Counted from the stretch's first letter, positions 26,648 through 36,011 are shown. The stretch: 64,000 bases of DNA from JAUWGC01 sp963753055 (GCA_963753055.1 CAVWAP010000004.1:248001-312000), one strand, 5' to 3'. Numbers and translations are program-made. The notes: generated from the sequence alone by a model not told the origin.

Positions 26648-28384
26648 ATGCTTAGAAATAAGAGTATTTTATGGTTCGTATTAATGTTCTGTTCTTTCTA
26701 TGGATTCGGACAGGATTGGGAATGTGAGGATTGCCCTAAAAGACATGTCGGCCTTTTTGACCTGGATGTTTGGGTTGAGAATCCTTTAGAAACAGATCCT
26801 TCGCCATTAGGGCAAAAGTTATACCAGAGCTGGGTAGAATTGTTTTTGGTTGCAGGAGGAATTCATCATGCCTTATTTGAGGATGATCCAAGCAAAGAAT
26901 GTATACATTACTATGATGGGCAAATGGCTATGATTTCCGGCCTTGATGAACAAAATTACCAGCAAGGAAATAATCAACCATCATTACCACCTGCAGCAGG
27001 CACCATGGATGAGGTAGATTACTGGATAACAGGTATTATTGCTAACCAGGAATCGGATGGATTAACCCTTATAAAAGTTTATGTACAAGCATCGGGAACC
27101 GGTGAAACAGTTGCCGAAGCCGCTGAAATATTTGATGGGACTCTCTCGGGCTTTGAAGCTGGAAAAAATGTAGCACAGCAACTAATGCCATTAATGGGAA
27201 AAATAAGAGACTTTGAAAAAAGAAAAAGAGATGAAGTGGACATAGTAGCTATTGATCCTGATGGGAAAGGTGCCACCATGGAGCTGAAACCTGAGAAAGA
27301 AGAAATTAAACTGCAAGAGAAAGTAAATACTACGATAAAATTGATCGATTGTGATGGAGTACCCTTGAAAAACATAGAAGTAAGGCTTACATCACAAGGA
27401 GGTTCCTTTAATCCCAAAGTGGTGGTAACTGATAGTAGAGGTATGGCAAAAGCCAGCTTTACAGCAGGGACTAATCCCGGAAAATTTGCACAACCGTTCG
27501 AATTTGATTTCCGATTCCCTTATACATTTGAATTAAACACTTCGGGCGACGATGGCTTTATTACTATTGAACCAATGCAATACGATGCAACAATAACAAT
27601 AACCGGAAAATATAACAGGGAACTTAGAACCTCCATAGAAGATGCAAAAAATGAAAATATAAGCAGACGTAATATAGACGAAACAGCACATGCCAGCGCA
27701 ACAATATATCTTACATTAATAGAAACCCAGGATATGCCCATTTTTAACCAAACATGGCAATATTACAAGCCGCTAAATGTCAATATTTCTGCTTTTAATT
27801 ATAATTATAAGGAACATAAATACCTGGCTGGCCCAAACTATGAGACCAACGTTGAATTAACGAGGTACGTGAAGAGGCATGAGATAAATGAAAAGGAACT
27901 TGTAATACAGGCACCATGGATGTTGGTTATTGACAATAAGACAGAGAAAGCGGTAAAAATAATCCCGGCAGGCTATAACATATTTTATGAGATTTTTGAA
28001 GAAGAAAAAATGAACAGTGTAATACAAACCAGCCAGGGCCCTAAAAAAGATTCAAAAACCACAACCACAAACAGGGAAAGAGCATTTGAACTAGGCCCTG
28101 TTGCCGAGGAAGAGGATGATCCGACTACTAAAATGTCGGATAACTGGATGCATGATTACCTGGAACGCCAGGGTATTGAAATGCCTCCCGGTGTTCCGGT
28201 TCCTCCAGCACCGAGCCAGGAAACTGTTAAAAAAATACATCCCGATGTATTGGTGAGTTTTGGCGATGGTAAAACCAGCTTTGGAGGACGTGGGGAACGC
28301 CTAATAGATAAAGAACCAGAGGGTGGATTCGAGAGAATTCGTCTTAATTATGACTGGAGCATGACACTTAAAAAGAAAGAATAA
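26648..28384 (+). CDS. Hypothetical secreted protein with Big-1-like Ig domain
   Basis: 578 residues from the ATG at 26648, chosen because it opens the signal peptide (MLRNKSILWFVLMFCSFYGFGQ); an upstream in-frame ATG at 26621 falls in the copy 2 remnant. Residues about 220-310 read like a bacterial Ig-like domain of the Big-1 type (VNTTIKLIDCDGVPLKNIEV, VVTDSRGMAKASF). The N-terminal 200 residues include CEDCPKRH and an acidic region. The C-terminal strand (GGFERIRLNYDWSMTLK) may be beta. It is 2 bases before the ankyrin gene, so they are probably in one transcript. Function unknown. Confidence 0.65.
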   Translation: MLRNKSILWFVLMFCSFYGFGQDWECEDCPKRHVGLFDLDVWVENPLETDPSPLGQKLYQSWVELFLVAGGIHHALFEDDPSKECIHYYDGQMAMISGLDEQNYQQGNNQPSLPPAAGTMDEVDYWITGIIANQESDGLTLIKVYVQASGTGETVAEAAEIFDGTLSGFEAGKNVAQQLMPLMGKIRDFEKRKRDEVDIVAIDPDGKGATMELKPEKEEIKLQEKVNTTIKLIDCDGVPLKNIEVRLTSQGGSFNPKVVVTDSRGMAKASFTAGTNPGKFAQPFEFDFRFPYTFELNTSGDDGFITIEPMQYDATITITGKYNRELRTSIEDAKNENISRRNIDETAHASATIYLTLIETQDMPIFNQTWQYYKPLNVNISAFNYNYKEHKYLAGPNYETNVELTRYVKRHEINEKELVIQAPWMLVIDNKTEKAVKIIPAGYNIFYEIFEEEKMNSVIQTSQGPKKDSKTTTTNRERAFELGPVAEEEDDPTTKMSDNWMHDYLERQGIEMPPGVPVPPAPSQETVKKIHPDVLVSFGDGKTSFGGRGERLIDKEPEGGFERIRLNYDWSMTLKKKE

Positions 28385-28386
28385 AA

Positions 28387-29084
28387 ATGAAAAAGAAAAT
28401 AAAACACACATTCCAGGTCACCATATTGCTTGCCTTCTTAATAACTCCCGGTTTGTTTGCACAAAACATCACCGAAGCACCATTAATCAATGCGGTTCTT
28501 CATAACATTTCTGAAGTAGAAAAAGTACTTGCCGAAGGAGCAGACATCAACCAACAGGATGAAAAAGGCTTTACTGCACTTATGTGGTTGTGCTCGACCA
28601 GTTCGGATGAAAAATGTCGTGAAACAGCCAAACTACTGATTGCAAAAGGTGCAGATGTAAATATTAAGGCAAAAAATGGAAGCACTGCCCTTATTGAAGC
28701 AGCCGGCAACTCGTACGAGATATTTAACCTGTTACTTGCAAAAGGCGCAGATATAAAAGCCAAAAGAAACGACGCAATCAGGTGCCTTTTACCAATGTAT
28801 GTTGGGAATAATTTATTATAATTACGACCACCTGGAAATGGCTAAATATCTTCTTGAAAATGGTGCCGGCGTTGACGAGGCCCCGGTTTCGGGAGGCGGC
28901 GGAAGGATCTACCCCATTGATTTACGCTGTACGAGCAAATAAAGTGAACATAGCAAAATTCTTAATCGAACACGGAGCAAATGTGAATGCAAAAAATGTG
29001 CGTGGCCAAACACCGCTTTCGCTGGCTGAAAGAGCCGGGAATACTGAGATGATTCAACTTTTAAAAGCTCACGGGGCTAAATAG
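28387..29084 (+). pseudogene. Ankyrin-repeat secreted protein, two frameshifts
   Basis: Signal peptide (FQVTILLAFLITPGLFAQ), then ankyrin repeats: NAVLHNISEVEKVLAEGADINQ, GFTALMWLCS, LLIAKGADVNIKAKNGSTALIEAAG. After AKRND near 28772 one base must be skipped to keep reading ankyrin sequence (GAFYQC, DHLEMAKYLLENGAGV). Near 28910 another must be skipped to reach GSTPLIYAVRANKVNIAKFL and GQTPLSLAERAGN. Both sites look like one extra A next to an existing A. About five ankyrin repeats are recognisable overall. As it stands the product stops after 144 residues. Decay or assembly error. Confidence 0.75.
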
Positions 29085-29110
29085 CGAATACACAATTAAA
29101 ACTTAATATT

Positions 29111-29700
29111 ATGAAAATTACAAAACAATTTTTTCAGTTTACCTTAATTCTGGTTTTGTCAGGATTGAGCATTAACAGTTTCGCACAATTTACCGGAGAT
29201 ATGGTACTTAATGCTGATGGGCAAGAACGAGCAATTTAAAGTTTTTTCGGCCGAAGCCGGGTACCGCTACGAGTTTGAAGAAAGAGGCAGTAAAGGTGCT
29301 GTCATCGTAAAAGACGGATCGAAAGATGTTATTATTTTAATGCCGGACCAGAAGATGGCCATGAAAAGTCCGGCAGGCAGTGCCATGAGCATGAACAGCG
29401 ACCCACTGAAAGCTTTTGAAAAACTATGAAGAACAAGGAACTTTAAAAGAAGAAGGCGAAGAAACCATCAATGGTATTGTTTGTACTAAATCAACATTGT
29501 GGAGCAAGAAAGATCCAGGGCAAAAAATGTATACACTCTGGTATTCCGAAAAGTACAAGTTTCCCATGAAAATGATTGATCATAGTGAGGGATCAGAAGG
29601 TTCTGGTATGGAAATGAAAAATGTGGAGGACTGGAACCCGGATAATTCAATGTTCGAAATCCCTCAAGATTATCAGATGATGGACATGCCGGGCATGTAA
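29111..29700 (+). pseudogene. DUF4412-like copy 3, two frameshifts
   Basis: ATG 29111 opens a signal peptide (FTLILVLSGLSINSFAQ). The frame is lost near 29209, where one A seems missing before MLMGKNEQFKVFSAEAGYRYEF. It is lost again in the A run near 29422, where one A seems extra before NYEEQGTLKEEGEETINGIV. The pieces line up in order with copy 1: YRYEF, KGAVIVKDGSKDVIILMPDQK, then YTLWYSEKYKFPMK and the VEDWNPDNSMFEIPQDY end. The Pro linker and C-terminal domain of copy 1 are absent, so this is the shorter form of the family. Confidence 0.75.
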
Positions 29701-29717
29701 ATGAAATCAGACCATAA

Positions 29718-29890
29718 TCTCGACCTTGCCACCACAATACTGTTAACCGACTGGTAAGTGATAGCCGAGATCTCCTTGGTGGTCATACTCAACTTTAGAA
29801 AAGCACATAATTTCTTTTCATTCAGGCTGAGGTTAGGGAACTTATCCTGCAGCTTATCATAAAAATCATTGTAGACCTGCTGGAACCTTT
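29718..29890 (-). pseudogene. Remnant of a LuxR-type HTH regulator, C-terminal piece
   Basis: The minus strand reads YNDFYDKLQDKFPNLSLNEK, LCAFLKLSMTTKEISAI and TYQSVNSIVVARSRL. That is the DNA-binding end typical of the large Bacteroidota TPR/HTH sensor-regulators. There is no start, the upstream side ends at a terminator, and the last family residues after RSRL are missing. This is a leftover fragment rather than a gene. Confidence 0.65.
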
Positions 29891-29896
29891 TTTTGT

Positions 29897-29924
29897 ATAA
29901 AAAAAGCCCCCTAAAAAGGGGGCC
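29897..29924 (-). terminator. Terminator hairpin
   Basis: Arms GCCCCCT and AGGGGGC around AAAA. On the minus strand the stem is followed by seven Ts. It would end transcripts coming from the small zinc-ribbon gene at 30055. Confidence 0.65.
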
Positions 29925-30054
29925 TTCGCAGAAAAGAAAAGATATATAGAATAATGGTATTGCTATTTAATGAATGTCAAGGTCTTTCTTAATGTCATTA
30001 ATAGAATATTTCTACACAAGGCTTTATCATTTATTAATGTTAGATTATGAAATA

Positions 30055-30201
30055 CTATTTCAAACGGATTTCATGTCCATCTTTAACGCAGATGGGGCAT
30101 GAGGTATTCCTCACCGTAGAAATGTATCCACAACGATCACATTTGTAGTACTTGTAGTACTTTGCCTTCTTTGTAGTTGATATTTTAAGTCCTAATCTCA
30201 T
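30055..30201 (-). CDS. Small zinc-ribbon protein
   Basis: 48 residues from the ATG at 30201 (an ATG further up at 30255 would add 18). It carries CDRCGY and CPIC, spaced like a zinc ribbon or rubredoxin-type knuckle (CxxC-x10-CxxC), in a Lys/Tyr-rich chain. It may bind a metal and possibly nucleic acid. Support for a real gene is the well-formed motif pair and the terminator 130 bases downstream. The length gives little statistical weight. Confidence 0.45.
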   Translation of the reverse strand: MRLGLKISTTKKAKYYKYYKCDRCGYISTVRNTSCPICVKDGHEIRLK

Positions 30202-30333
30202 TTGACTTGGTTCGAATTCAATGATTAATATATTGTTTATATATATGCTTCCCAATAATGATGCCAGACATTATAAGTGCCTGAGGGGGAAGGAGATGGA
30301 TCAAATTTATAGGGGTGGTTAAGGCAGATTTAG

Positions 30334-30365
30334 TATCCGGTTACGGAGATTTATCCGCTTACGGA
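30334..30365. promoter_or_regulatory. Paired palindromic operator-like boxes
   Basis: TATCCGGTTACGGA and TATCCGCTTACGGA occur 18 bases apart, each itself a palindrome (TCCG-N4-CGGA). Two dyads nearly two helix turns apart look like a regulator-binding site, perhaps for the minus-strand zinc-ribbon gene. No direct support. Confidence 0.35.
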
Positions 30366-30410
30366 TATGTTATACTCTATTTGAGGGCCCAAGGTTACTT
30401 AAAATATTGA

Positions 30411-30773
30411 TCAATTGCTGGGAAGGATCACAATGGTTCTGGACCTGGTGTTGCTTAATCCACTCTGGGTATCAGTTGCAGTCAGCTTAACCAGGAAACT
30501 CTTCGATTCTCCACTGGTATTGTAATATTTATGGGTAGGGCTGAAAGCTGTCGATGGGGCTGATCCATCACCAAATTCCCATTCGTAAGCATCAGAGTAT
30601 TGTGAGCTGTTGGTGAATGTTACTGTCACAGGAGCAGGTGTTTCATTTCCTGAAAAACTAAAACTGGCTATGGGATGGGTCAAAGATCCTACATTTGTTA
30701 CATCTCCTTCGTCTTCCTTAGCACAGGAGAACATTAGAAAAGCCAGAAAAAATAAGTAAACCGGATAACGCAT
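30411..30773 (-). CDS. PKD-domain lipoprotein
   Basis: 120 residues from ATG 30773, which starts the lipoprotein signal (MRYPVYLFFLAFLMFSC, lipobox FMFSC). The upstream 21 codons of the open frame are not signal-like. The mature part is one PKD domain (PIASFSFSGNETPAPVTVTF, YEWEFGDGS, SPTHKYYNTSG), a surface-exposed Ig-like fold usually involved in adhesion or in holding other proteins. It diverges from the PorV/PorQ-family gene. Confidence 0.8.
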   Translation of the reverse strand: MRYPVYLFFLAFLMFSCAKEDEGDVTNVGSLTHPIASFSFSGNETPAPVTVTFTNSSQYSDAYEWEFGDGSAPSTAFSPTHKYYNTSGESKSFLVKLTATDTQSGLSNTRSRTIVILPSN

Positions 30774-30885
30774 GTTTTGTAAGAAGTTAGTAGTTACAAA
30801 ATTACAAAAATTATACCATCTTTGTATTTCCAACAATACTAATTAAAGTATAAATTCGTTTAAGCATTAACGCAGATCAAGGTTC

Positions 30886-31971
30886 ATGAAACGATTCCTT
30901 CTGACTAATATTATATTGTTGCTTTTTCTTCCCATGATTTTTGGGCAAGTTGCTAAGTACAGTAACGAATTCCTTTCTATTGGGGTGGGAGCGAGGTCAT
31001 TAGGAATGGCGAACGCCTATGTGGCAATATCTGATGATGTCACATCAGGCTATTGGAACCCGGCAGGCCTGACACGCATGTCGTCTGAGATGCAGATTGG
31101 CCTGATGCATGCTGAATACTTTGCAGGAGTTGCAAAATATGATTATGCAGGCTTTGCCATGGCGATTGATACCCTGAGCTCCTTTGCCGTTTCCGTCATT
31201 CGTTTTGGTATAGATGATATTCCCAATACAACAGATTTGTATGATGACCAGGGTAATATTAACTATGACAGGATTACTACTTTCTCCGCTGCGGATTATG
31301 CCATGACGTTTTCCTATGCACGAAAAAGCAAGATCAAAGGCCTTTCCTTTGGCGGTAACGTCAAGATTATCTACAGGCAGATCGGTAGCTTTGCGAAAGC
31401 CTATGGCTTTGGTTTGGATGTTGGTGTTCAATATTATCTTAAGAAATGGCGATTTGGTGCTATGGGACGGGATATCACCTCCACTTTTAATGCCTGGACC
31501 TATGACTTGTCGAACGACATAAAGGAAGTCTTTGAAGCTACAGGAAATGACATTCCAGATAATTCTCTTGAATTAACGCTTCCACGACTTTTACTGGGAG
31601 TAGCCAGGCACTTCACGATCTCAAAAAGCTTCACAGCAGTTGTTGAAGCTGACTTTGATATTACTTTTGATGGGAAAAGAAATACCCTGATAAAAAGCCA
31701 GCCGATAAGTATTGATACACGCATCGGAACAGAATTCTCTTATAAGGATATCGTATTCTTGAGAGGAGGGGTAAGCAATTTCCAAAAGGAAACTGATTTT
31801 GGCGGAAAACAAACTACTACCTTTCAACCCAATATTGGAGTAGGTATTAAAATCAAGAAAATTGTTTCCATCGATTACGCGCTAACCGACATTGGTGATC
31901 AGTCCATTGCATTGTACTCCAACATCTTCTCCCTCCGGGTTGATCTGGGTGCAAAATACAGCAGAAATTAA
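30886..31971 (+). CDS. PorV/PorQ-family outer-membrane protein
   Basis: 361 residues. Signal peptide MKRFLLTNIILLLFLPMIFGQ, then SIGVGARSLGMANAYVAISDDVTSGYWNPAGL, the conserved start of the FadL-like PorV/PorQ barrels, followed by barrel strands ending in SLRVDLGAKYSRN. PorV shuttles T9SS cargo from the translocon to the PorU attachment complex, and PorQ works with PorZ. The sequence does not settle which of these it is, and Bacteroidota often carry several such paralogues. It is followed after 9 bases by deoC. Confidence 0.8.
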   Translation: MKRFLLTNIILLLFLPMIFGQVAKYSNEFLSIGVGARSLGMANAYVAISDDVTSGYWNPAGLTRMSSEMQIGLMHAEYFAGVAKYDYAGFAMAIDTLSSFAVSVIRFGIDDIPNTTDLYDDQGNINYDRITTFSAADYAMTFSYARKSKIKGLSFGGNVKIIYRQIGSFAKAYGFGLDVGVQYYLKKWRFGAMGRDITSTFNAWTYDLSNDIKEVFEATGNDIPDNSLELTLPRLLLGVARHFTISKSFTAVVEADFDITFDGKRNTLIKSQPISIDTRIGTEFSYKDIVFLRGGVSNFQKETDFGGKQTTTFQPNIGVGIKIKKIVSIDYALTDIGDQSIALYSNIFSLRVDLGAKYSRN

Positions 31972-31980
31972 TACCGCATT

Positions 31981-32772
31981 ATGACAAATCGAATCTCTGC
32001 CGCAACAAGCATTAAGGTTTCCGGAGAGGAAAGAAAGCAAATCCTTGAATTTATCCTTGGAATTACAGACCTCACATCACTGGAGGGTGCTGATACACAA
32101 AACAAGATTAAAAAACTCTGTGAGAAAGCATTGTATAGTGATATACCGGCAGCAGCTGTGTGTACATATGCTACCTTTTCGAAAGATGTTGTGGAATGGC
32201 TTAAGGGTACCGGATTAAATGTTGCAGCAGTGGCCGGAGGCTTTCCAAGCGGTCAGGTACCTGTCGATATAAAAATCAAGGAAGTTCAATATGCCATTGA
32301 TCAGGGTGCTGATGAGGTGGATTTTGTAATCAATAGAGGAAAATTTCTGGAAGGAAGGTTTGATGATGTTTATGAAGAAGTCTTCCAGGCTGCTCAATTA
32401 TGCGATGATGCCCATTTGAAGGTAATCCTGGAGACAGGTGAACTGCAGACAACTGATAATATACAGAAAGCCAGCGAGATAGCAATAGACGCAGGTGCGG
32501 ATTTTATTAAAACCTCCACCGGAAAGATCCAACCAGCAGCTACACTGGAAGCTTCACTGGTCATGCTTGATACCATCAAAGAGCATTACCAGAAAACAGA
32601 ACGGATGATAGGTTTCAAACCGGCTGGCGGAATAGCAGATGCTGATACTGCTATCAAGTATTACCTCCTGGTCCAGAGCATCCTCGGCAAAGAATGGCTT
32701 AACAAATCCTTCTTCAGGATAGGTGCCAGCCGGCTTTTTGATCAAATTCTAAATGAACTATCAGTCAGTTGA
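31981..32772 (+). CDS. deoC: Deoxyribose-phosphate aldolase
   Basis: 263 residues, class I aldolase. It splits 2-deoxyribose 5-phosphate into glyceraldehyde 3-phosphate and acetaldehyde, feeding deoxynucleoside carbon into glycolysis. Recognisable blocks: VAAVAGGFPSGQ near 80; ADEVDFVINRG near 103; the KVILETGEL strand near 143; DFIKTSTGK with the Schiff-base Lys near 180; and GFKPAGGI with the second active-site Lys near 217. It fits with the secreted nucleases elsewhere in the window as a route for DNA-derived sugar. Confidence 0.95.
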   Translation: MTNRISAATSIKVSGEERKQILEFILGITDLTSLEGADTQNKIKKLCEKALYSDIPAAAVCTYATFSKDVVEWLKGTGLNVAAVAGGFPSGQVPVDIKIKEVQYAIDQGADEVDFVINRGKFLEGRFDDVYEEVFQAAQLCDDAHLKVILETGELQTTDNIQKASEIAIDAGADFIKTSTGKIQPAATLEASLVMLDTIKEHYQKTERMIGFKPAGGIADADTAIKYYLLVQSILGKEWLNKSFFRIGASRLFDQILNELSVS

Positions 32773-32793
32773 GTTGTTAGTATTCATTAATCT

Positions 32794-32809
32794 TGGCACT
32801 TTTATTGCA
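32794..32809 (+). promoter_or_regulatory. Sigma-54 (RpoN) type promoter
   Basis: TGGCAC-N5-TTGCA with the -24 GG and -12 GC exactly ten bases apart, a near-perfect match to the sigma-54 consensus. It lies 20 bases before the ATG at 32830, so the mRNA leader would be about 10 bases. An enhancer-binding regulator would be needed; none is in the window. Confidence 0.65.
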
Positions 32810-32829
32810 CGAGAAAAGAAAAAGTAATT

Positions 32830-33249
32830 ATGAAATTCTCGTTCAGGAATATTTTATTCTTTTTCATGCTTCTTTTTATCAACAATTCCTGTACTGTTGA
32901 TGATAGTGATGATGGACCTTATGTCGATCCCAGATTAAAATTCTTTGGCGAATGGAGTGTTAATAATGAGGAATGTAATAAATCAAGATATATTGTCGTC
33001 ATCTCCGAAGATCCTTCCAACAGCGCCCAGGTCTTACTTTTTAATTTTGGATTTTCTCAGGCGGCTGAGCCCGATACTGCTATCGTTACGGGTAATACAA
33101 TAACCCTTCCCCAACAAATCAATAGTGAAAAGTGGGAGGTCTCCGGCATTGGAAAATATGAGGATAAAGAAACAATCGAATGGACTTATTCCCTGCTTAT
33201 ATCTGGCGACCTGCAGTCTTGTTCAGCCACCTTTGCAAAACAAAATTGA
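32830..33249 (+). CDS. Small lipoprotein, lipocalin-like size
   Basis: 139 residues. Signal peptide with a lipobox (LFINNSC, Cys near residue 21) followed by an acidic spacer (TVDDSDDGPYVD), typical of Bacteroidota surface lipoproteins. The body is a beta-rich single domain (FFGEWSVNNEECNKSRYIV, IEWTYSLLIS) that could be a small lipocalin-like barrel, but I recognise no family. It is behind a strong sigma-54-type promoter, so expression is probably conditional. It converges with the DUF4296 gene. Confidence 0.65.
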   Translation: MKFSFRNILFFFMLLFINNSCTVDDSDDGPYVDPRLKFFGEWSVNNEECNKSRYIVVISEDPSNSAQVLLFNFGFSQAAEPDTAIVTGNTITLPQQINSEKWEVSGIGKYEDKETIEWTYSLLISGDLQSCSATFAKQN

Positions 33250-33261
33250 TCTGATCCGGAA

Positions 33262-33644
33262 TTATTGAATAGTGTCTTTTCGCTGGGATTTCAATTCACT
33301 ATCCATGAGGCTTAATTTGGTTATCACTTCCTCATAAATGATTTTCAACTCTTCTGTGCGATAATTATAATATTCAATGCTTTTATCAAAATCCTCTTTA
33401 GTAACACCGTAATCTTTGAAAATACGTGCGTGGTAACCTTCAGTCATTCCTTCAATATCCTTTCTTTCCACTGCAACTGTTTGATGGTTGACTGTACGAT
33501 ATGCATTTCAACAAGTATATCACTCATCATCTCCATATCAATAGGAGGATCATCTGAGGGAATAACAACCTCCGGACTTTGATTATTATAACATCCGAAA
33601 AGAAAAAAGGAAATAAAAATGATTGAAAGGATCTTCTTCATCAA
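33262..33644 (-). pseudogene. DUF4296-type lipoprotein, one frameshift
   Basis: The start (MMKKILSIIFISFFLFGC, lipobox) leads to MMSDILVEMHIVQSTIK, the DUF4296 signature. Near 33485 the frame must move back by one to continue as VAVERKDIEGM, YHARIFKDYGVTKEDFDKSIEYY and EELKIIYEEVITKL, the rest of that family. The unshifted product stops after 66 residues. The lesion is next to an AAA run. It overlaps the recQ start-proximal end by four bases. DUF4296 proteins are small lipoproteins of unknown function in Bacteroidota. Confidence 0.75.
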
Positions 33645-35836
33645 TTACCAATTTCAGACATGAACTTTATACGCATCAACCTGATCTCTTCCTTTGAGAA
33701 TTCTTCTTCTCCAAGCTCTTCAATCGCATCTGGTATAGAATCTGAATCCGCTTCTCGAAAGTAATCAAATATTTCTTCCTGGTGATACTCGTCCACCACT
33801 TCATCGATATAGTAATTTAAGTCAATCTTGGTGCCAGAAGCAACAATCCTTTCTATTTCAACCAATAGATCATTCATACTGATGCTTTTGGCCAATGCGA
33901 TATCATCCAACGCTATCTTGCGGTCAATATTTTGAATGATATGCACCTTTAACCCTGACTTATTGATCACGGATTTGACAACCATATCGTGTGGCCTGAT
34001 GATATCATTTTCTTCGACATACTGGGCAATTAATTCCAGGAATGGTTGGCCATATTTCTGTGCTTTACCTGCTCCAACACCAGTTATTTGCTGCATTTCA
34101 TCCATTGTGACCGGATATTGTATTGCCATATCCTCAAGAGAAGGATCCTGGAATATTACAAAAGGAGGAAGGTTTTCTTTTCTTGATATCTCCTTTCTTA
34201 CATCCTTTAGCATGGCAAAGAGGTTCTTGTCTGCTGTACTTGTTTTATGGGCACTTGCATAAACTTCATCTTCTTCCTCTTCTTCATAATCATGGTCCTG
34301 CACCAACATCACATCATAAGGCTTCTTCAGGAAGTCCTCGCCTGCCTGGCTTACTTTTAAAAGTCCGTAATTCTCGATGTCTTTAACCAGCAAATGCTGG
34401 ATCAGGGCTTGTCGAATGACAGCGCTCCAGAACTTGTCGCTTTTATCAGCCCCTTTTCCAAAATATTCTAGTTTGTTATGCTTATATGACTTAATAGTAG
34501 ATGTATTCTTACCAATGAGTAAATTGATCACGTGCTTGGCCTTGAATTGCTGCTTGATCTCTAAAATTGTCTTTAACAGGGTAATGATAAACTCACTGCC
34601 TTCAAACTTTGTCTTGGGGTTCAGGCAGTTATCACAAGCACCACAATTTTCAATGGTATAACCTTCACCAAAATAATGAAGGAGTAACTTATGCCTGCAT
34701 ATTGATGATTCGACATAAGCGACGATTTCCTGGAGCAGCTCATATGCAATTTCCTGTTCCGCTACAGGCTTGCCCTTCATGAATTTTTCCAGTTTCTGAA
34801 TATCATCATAGCTGTAGAATGCAATACAGTTTCCTTCTCCATCATCCCTGCCGGCCCTGCCGGTTTCCTGGTAGTAACTCTCAATGCTCTTTGGCATGTC
34901 GTGGTGTATGACGTACCTCACATCAGGTTTATCAATACCCATACCAAAAGCGATAGTGGCTACAATCACGTCTGTTTCCTCCATCAGGAACTTATCCTGG
35001 TTGTTTTTTCTTGTTGTGGAATCAAGCCCGGCATGATAAGGCAAAGCCCTGATCCCATTAATCTGGAAGGTTTCAGCAAGCTCTTCAACCTTCTTCCTGC
35101 TCAAGCAATAAACAATGCCTGATTTTCCAGCCTGGGATTTGACAAATCTGATAATGTCCCGAACCACATCTTTGGTTTTGGGCCTGATCTCATAGTAAAG
35201 GTTTGGCCTGTCGAAGGATGACATAAATACCGCAGCATCAAGGATCTCAAGGTTCTTTTGGATATCCTGCTGCACTTTCGGTGTCGCAGTTGCGGTCAGC
35301 GCCATTACAGGCACATCCTGACCGATGGTCTCAATGATAGGCCTAAGCCTCCTGTATTCAGGCCTGAAATCGTGCCCCCATTCGGATATACAATGTGCTT
35401 CATCAATTGCATAAAATGAGATGTTAATGGATTTCAGAAACTCAATGTTCTCTTCTTTGGTGAGTGATTCAGGAGCAACATATAATAATTTGGTCTTGAC
35501 GTTGACCAGGTCTTCTTTAACACGGTTTAACTCGGCCTTTGACAATGATGAGTTCATTACGTGGGCAATACCTTCCTCAGTACCAAAATTCCTGATGGTA
35601 TCTACCTGGTTCTTCATCAAGGCAATCAAGGGGGAGACAATAATAGCAGTCCCTTCTTTAATTAGTGCGGGTAACTGGTAACACATGGATTTACCCCCAC
35701 CTGTGGGCATGATAACAAACGTATTGTTACCATCCAATACGTTCGTTATAATCGCCTCCTGATTTCCTTTGAAACTATCGAATCCAAATATTTTCTTTAA
35801 TAGGACATGAAGTGAATATTCAGCCTTTTTTGCCAT
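33641..35836 (-). CDS. recQ: ATP-dependent DNA helicase RecQ
   Basis: 731 residues. Helicase core with Walker A MPTGGGKSMCYQ (near 40), DEAH (near 145), SATATP-equivalent LTATATPK and motif VI QETGRAGRD. Next the zinc-binding RQC region (Cys at CRHKLLLHYFGE, CGACDNC), a winged helix, and a C-terminal HRDC domain (PPFVIFQDPSLEDMA, GAGKAQKYGQ). A further 100-residue acidic C-terminal end follows, as in other Bacteroidota RecQ. It unwinds DNA 3' to 5' in recombination and fork repair. It is divergent from kdsD. Confidence 0.96.
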   Translation of the reverse strand: MAKKAEYSLHVLLKKIFGFDSFKGNQEAIITNVLDGNNTFVIMPTGGGKSMCYQLPALIKEGTAIIVSPLIALMKNQVDTIRNFGTEEGIAHVMNSSLSKAELNRVKEDLVNVKTKLLYVAPESLTKEENIEFLKSINISFYAIDEAHCISEWGHDFRPEYRRLRPIIETIGQDVPVMALTATATPKVQQDIQKNLEILDAAVFMSSFDRPNLYYEIRPKTKDVVRDIIRFVKSQAGKSGIVYCLSRKKVEELAETFQINGIRALPYHAGLDSTTRKNNQDKFLMEETDVIVATIAFGMGIDKPDVRYVIHHDMPKSIESYYQETGRAGRDDGEGNCIAFYSYDDIQKLEKFMKGKPVAEQEIAYELLQEIVAYVESSICRHKLLLHYFGEGYTIENCGACDNCLNPKTKFEGSEFIITLLKTILEIKQQFKAKHVINLLIGKNTSTIKSYKHNKLEYFGKGADKSDKFWSAVIRQALIQHLLVKDIENYGLLKVSQAGEDFLKKPYDVMLVQDHDYEEEEEDEVYASAHKTSTADKNLFAMLKDVRKEISRKENLPPFVIFQDPSLEDMAIQYPVTMDEMQQITGVGAGKAQKYGQPFLELIAQYVEENDIIRPHDMVVKSVINKSGLKVHIIQNIDRKIALDDIALAKSISMNDLLVEIERIVASGTKIDLNYYIDEVVDEYHQEEIFDYFREADSDSIPDAIEELGEEEFSKEEIRLMRIKFMSEIGN

Positions 35837-36011
35837 TCTCAGTTCACTTTATTTTTGAATATATTTGTAATTCATTTGACATAGGGTCGATCATGAAAAT
35901 ATCATTAATAATAATTGTATGCCTTTTTAGTTATTAATTTTAAGGGTTTAACACTACCCAATTATAAAAATACGTAAATTTAATTTAACAAGCAATAAAT
36001 AAAAAAAATCA

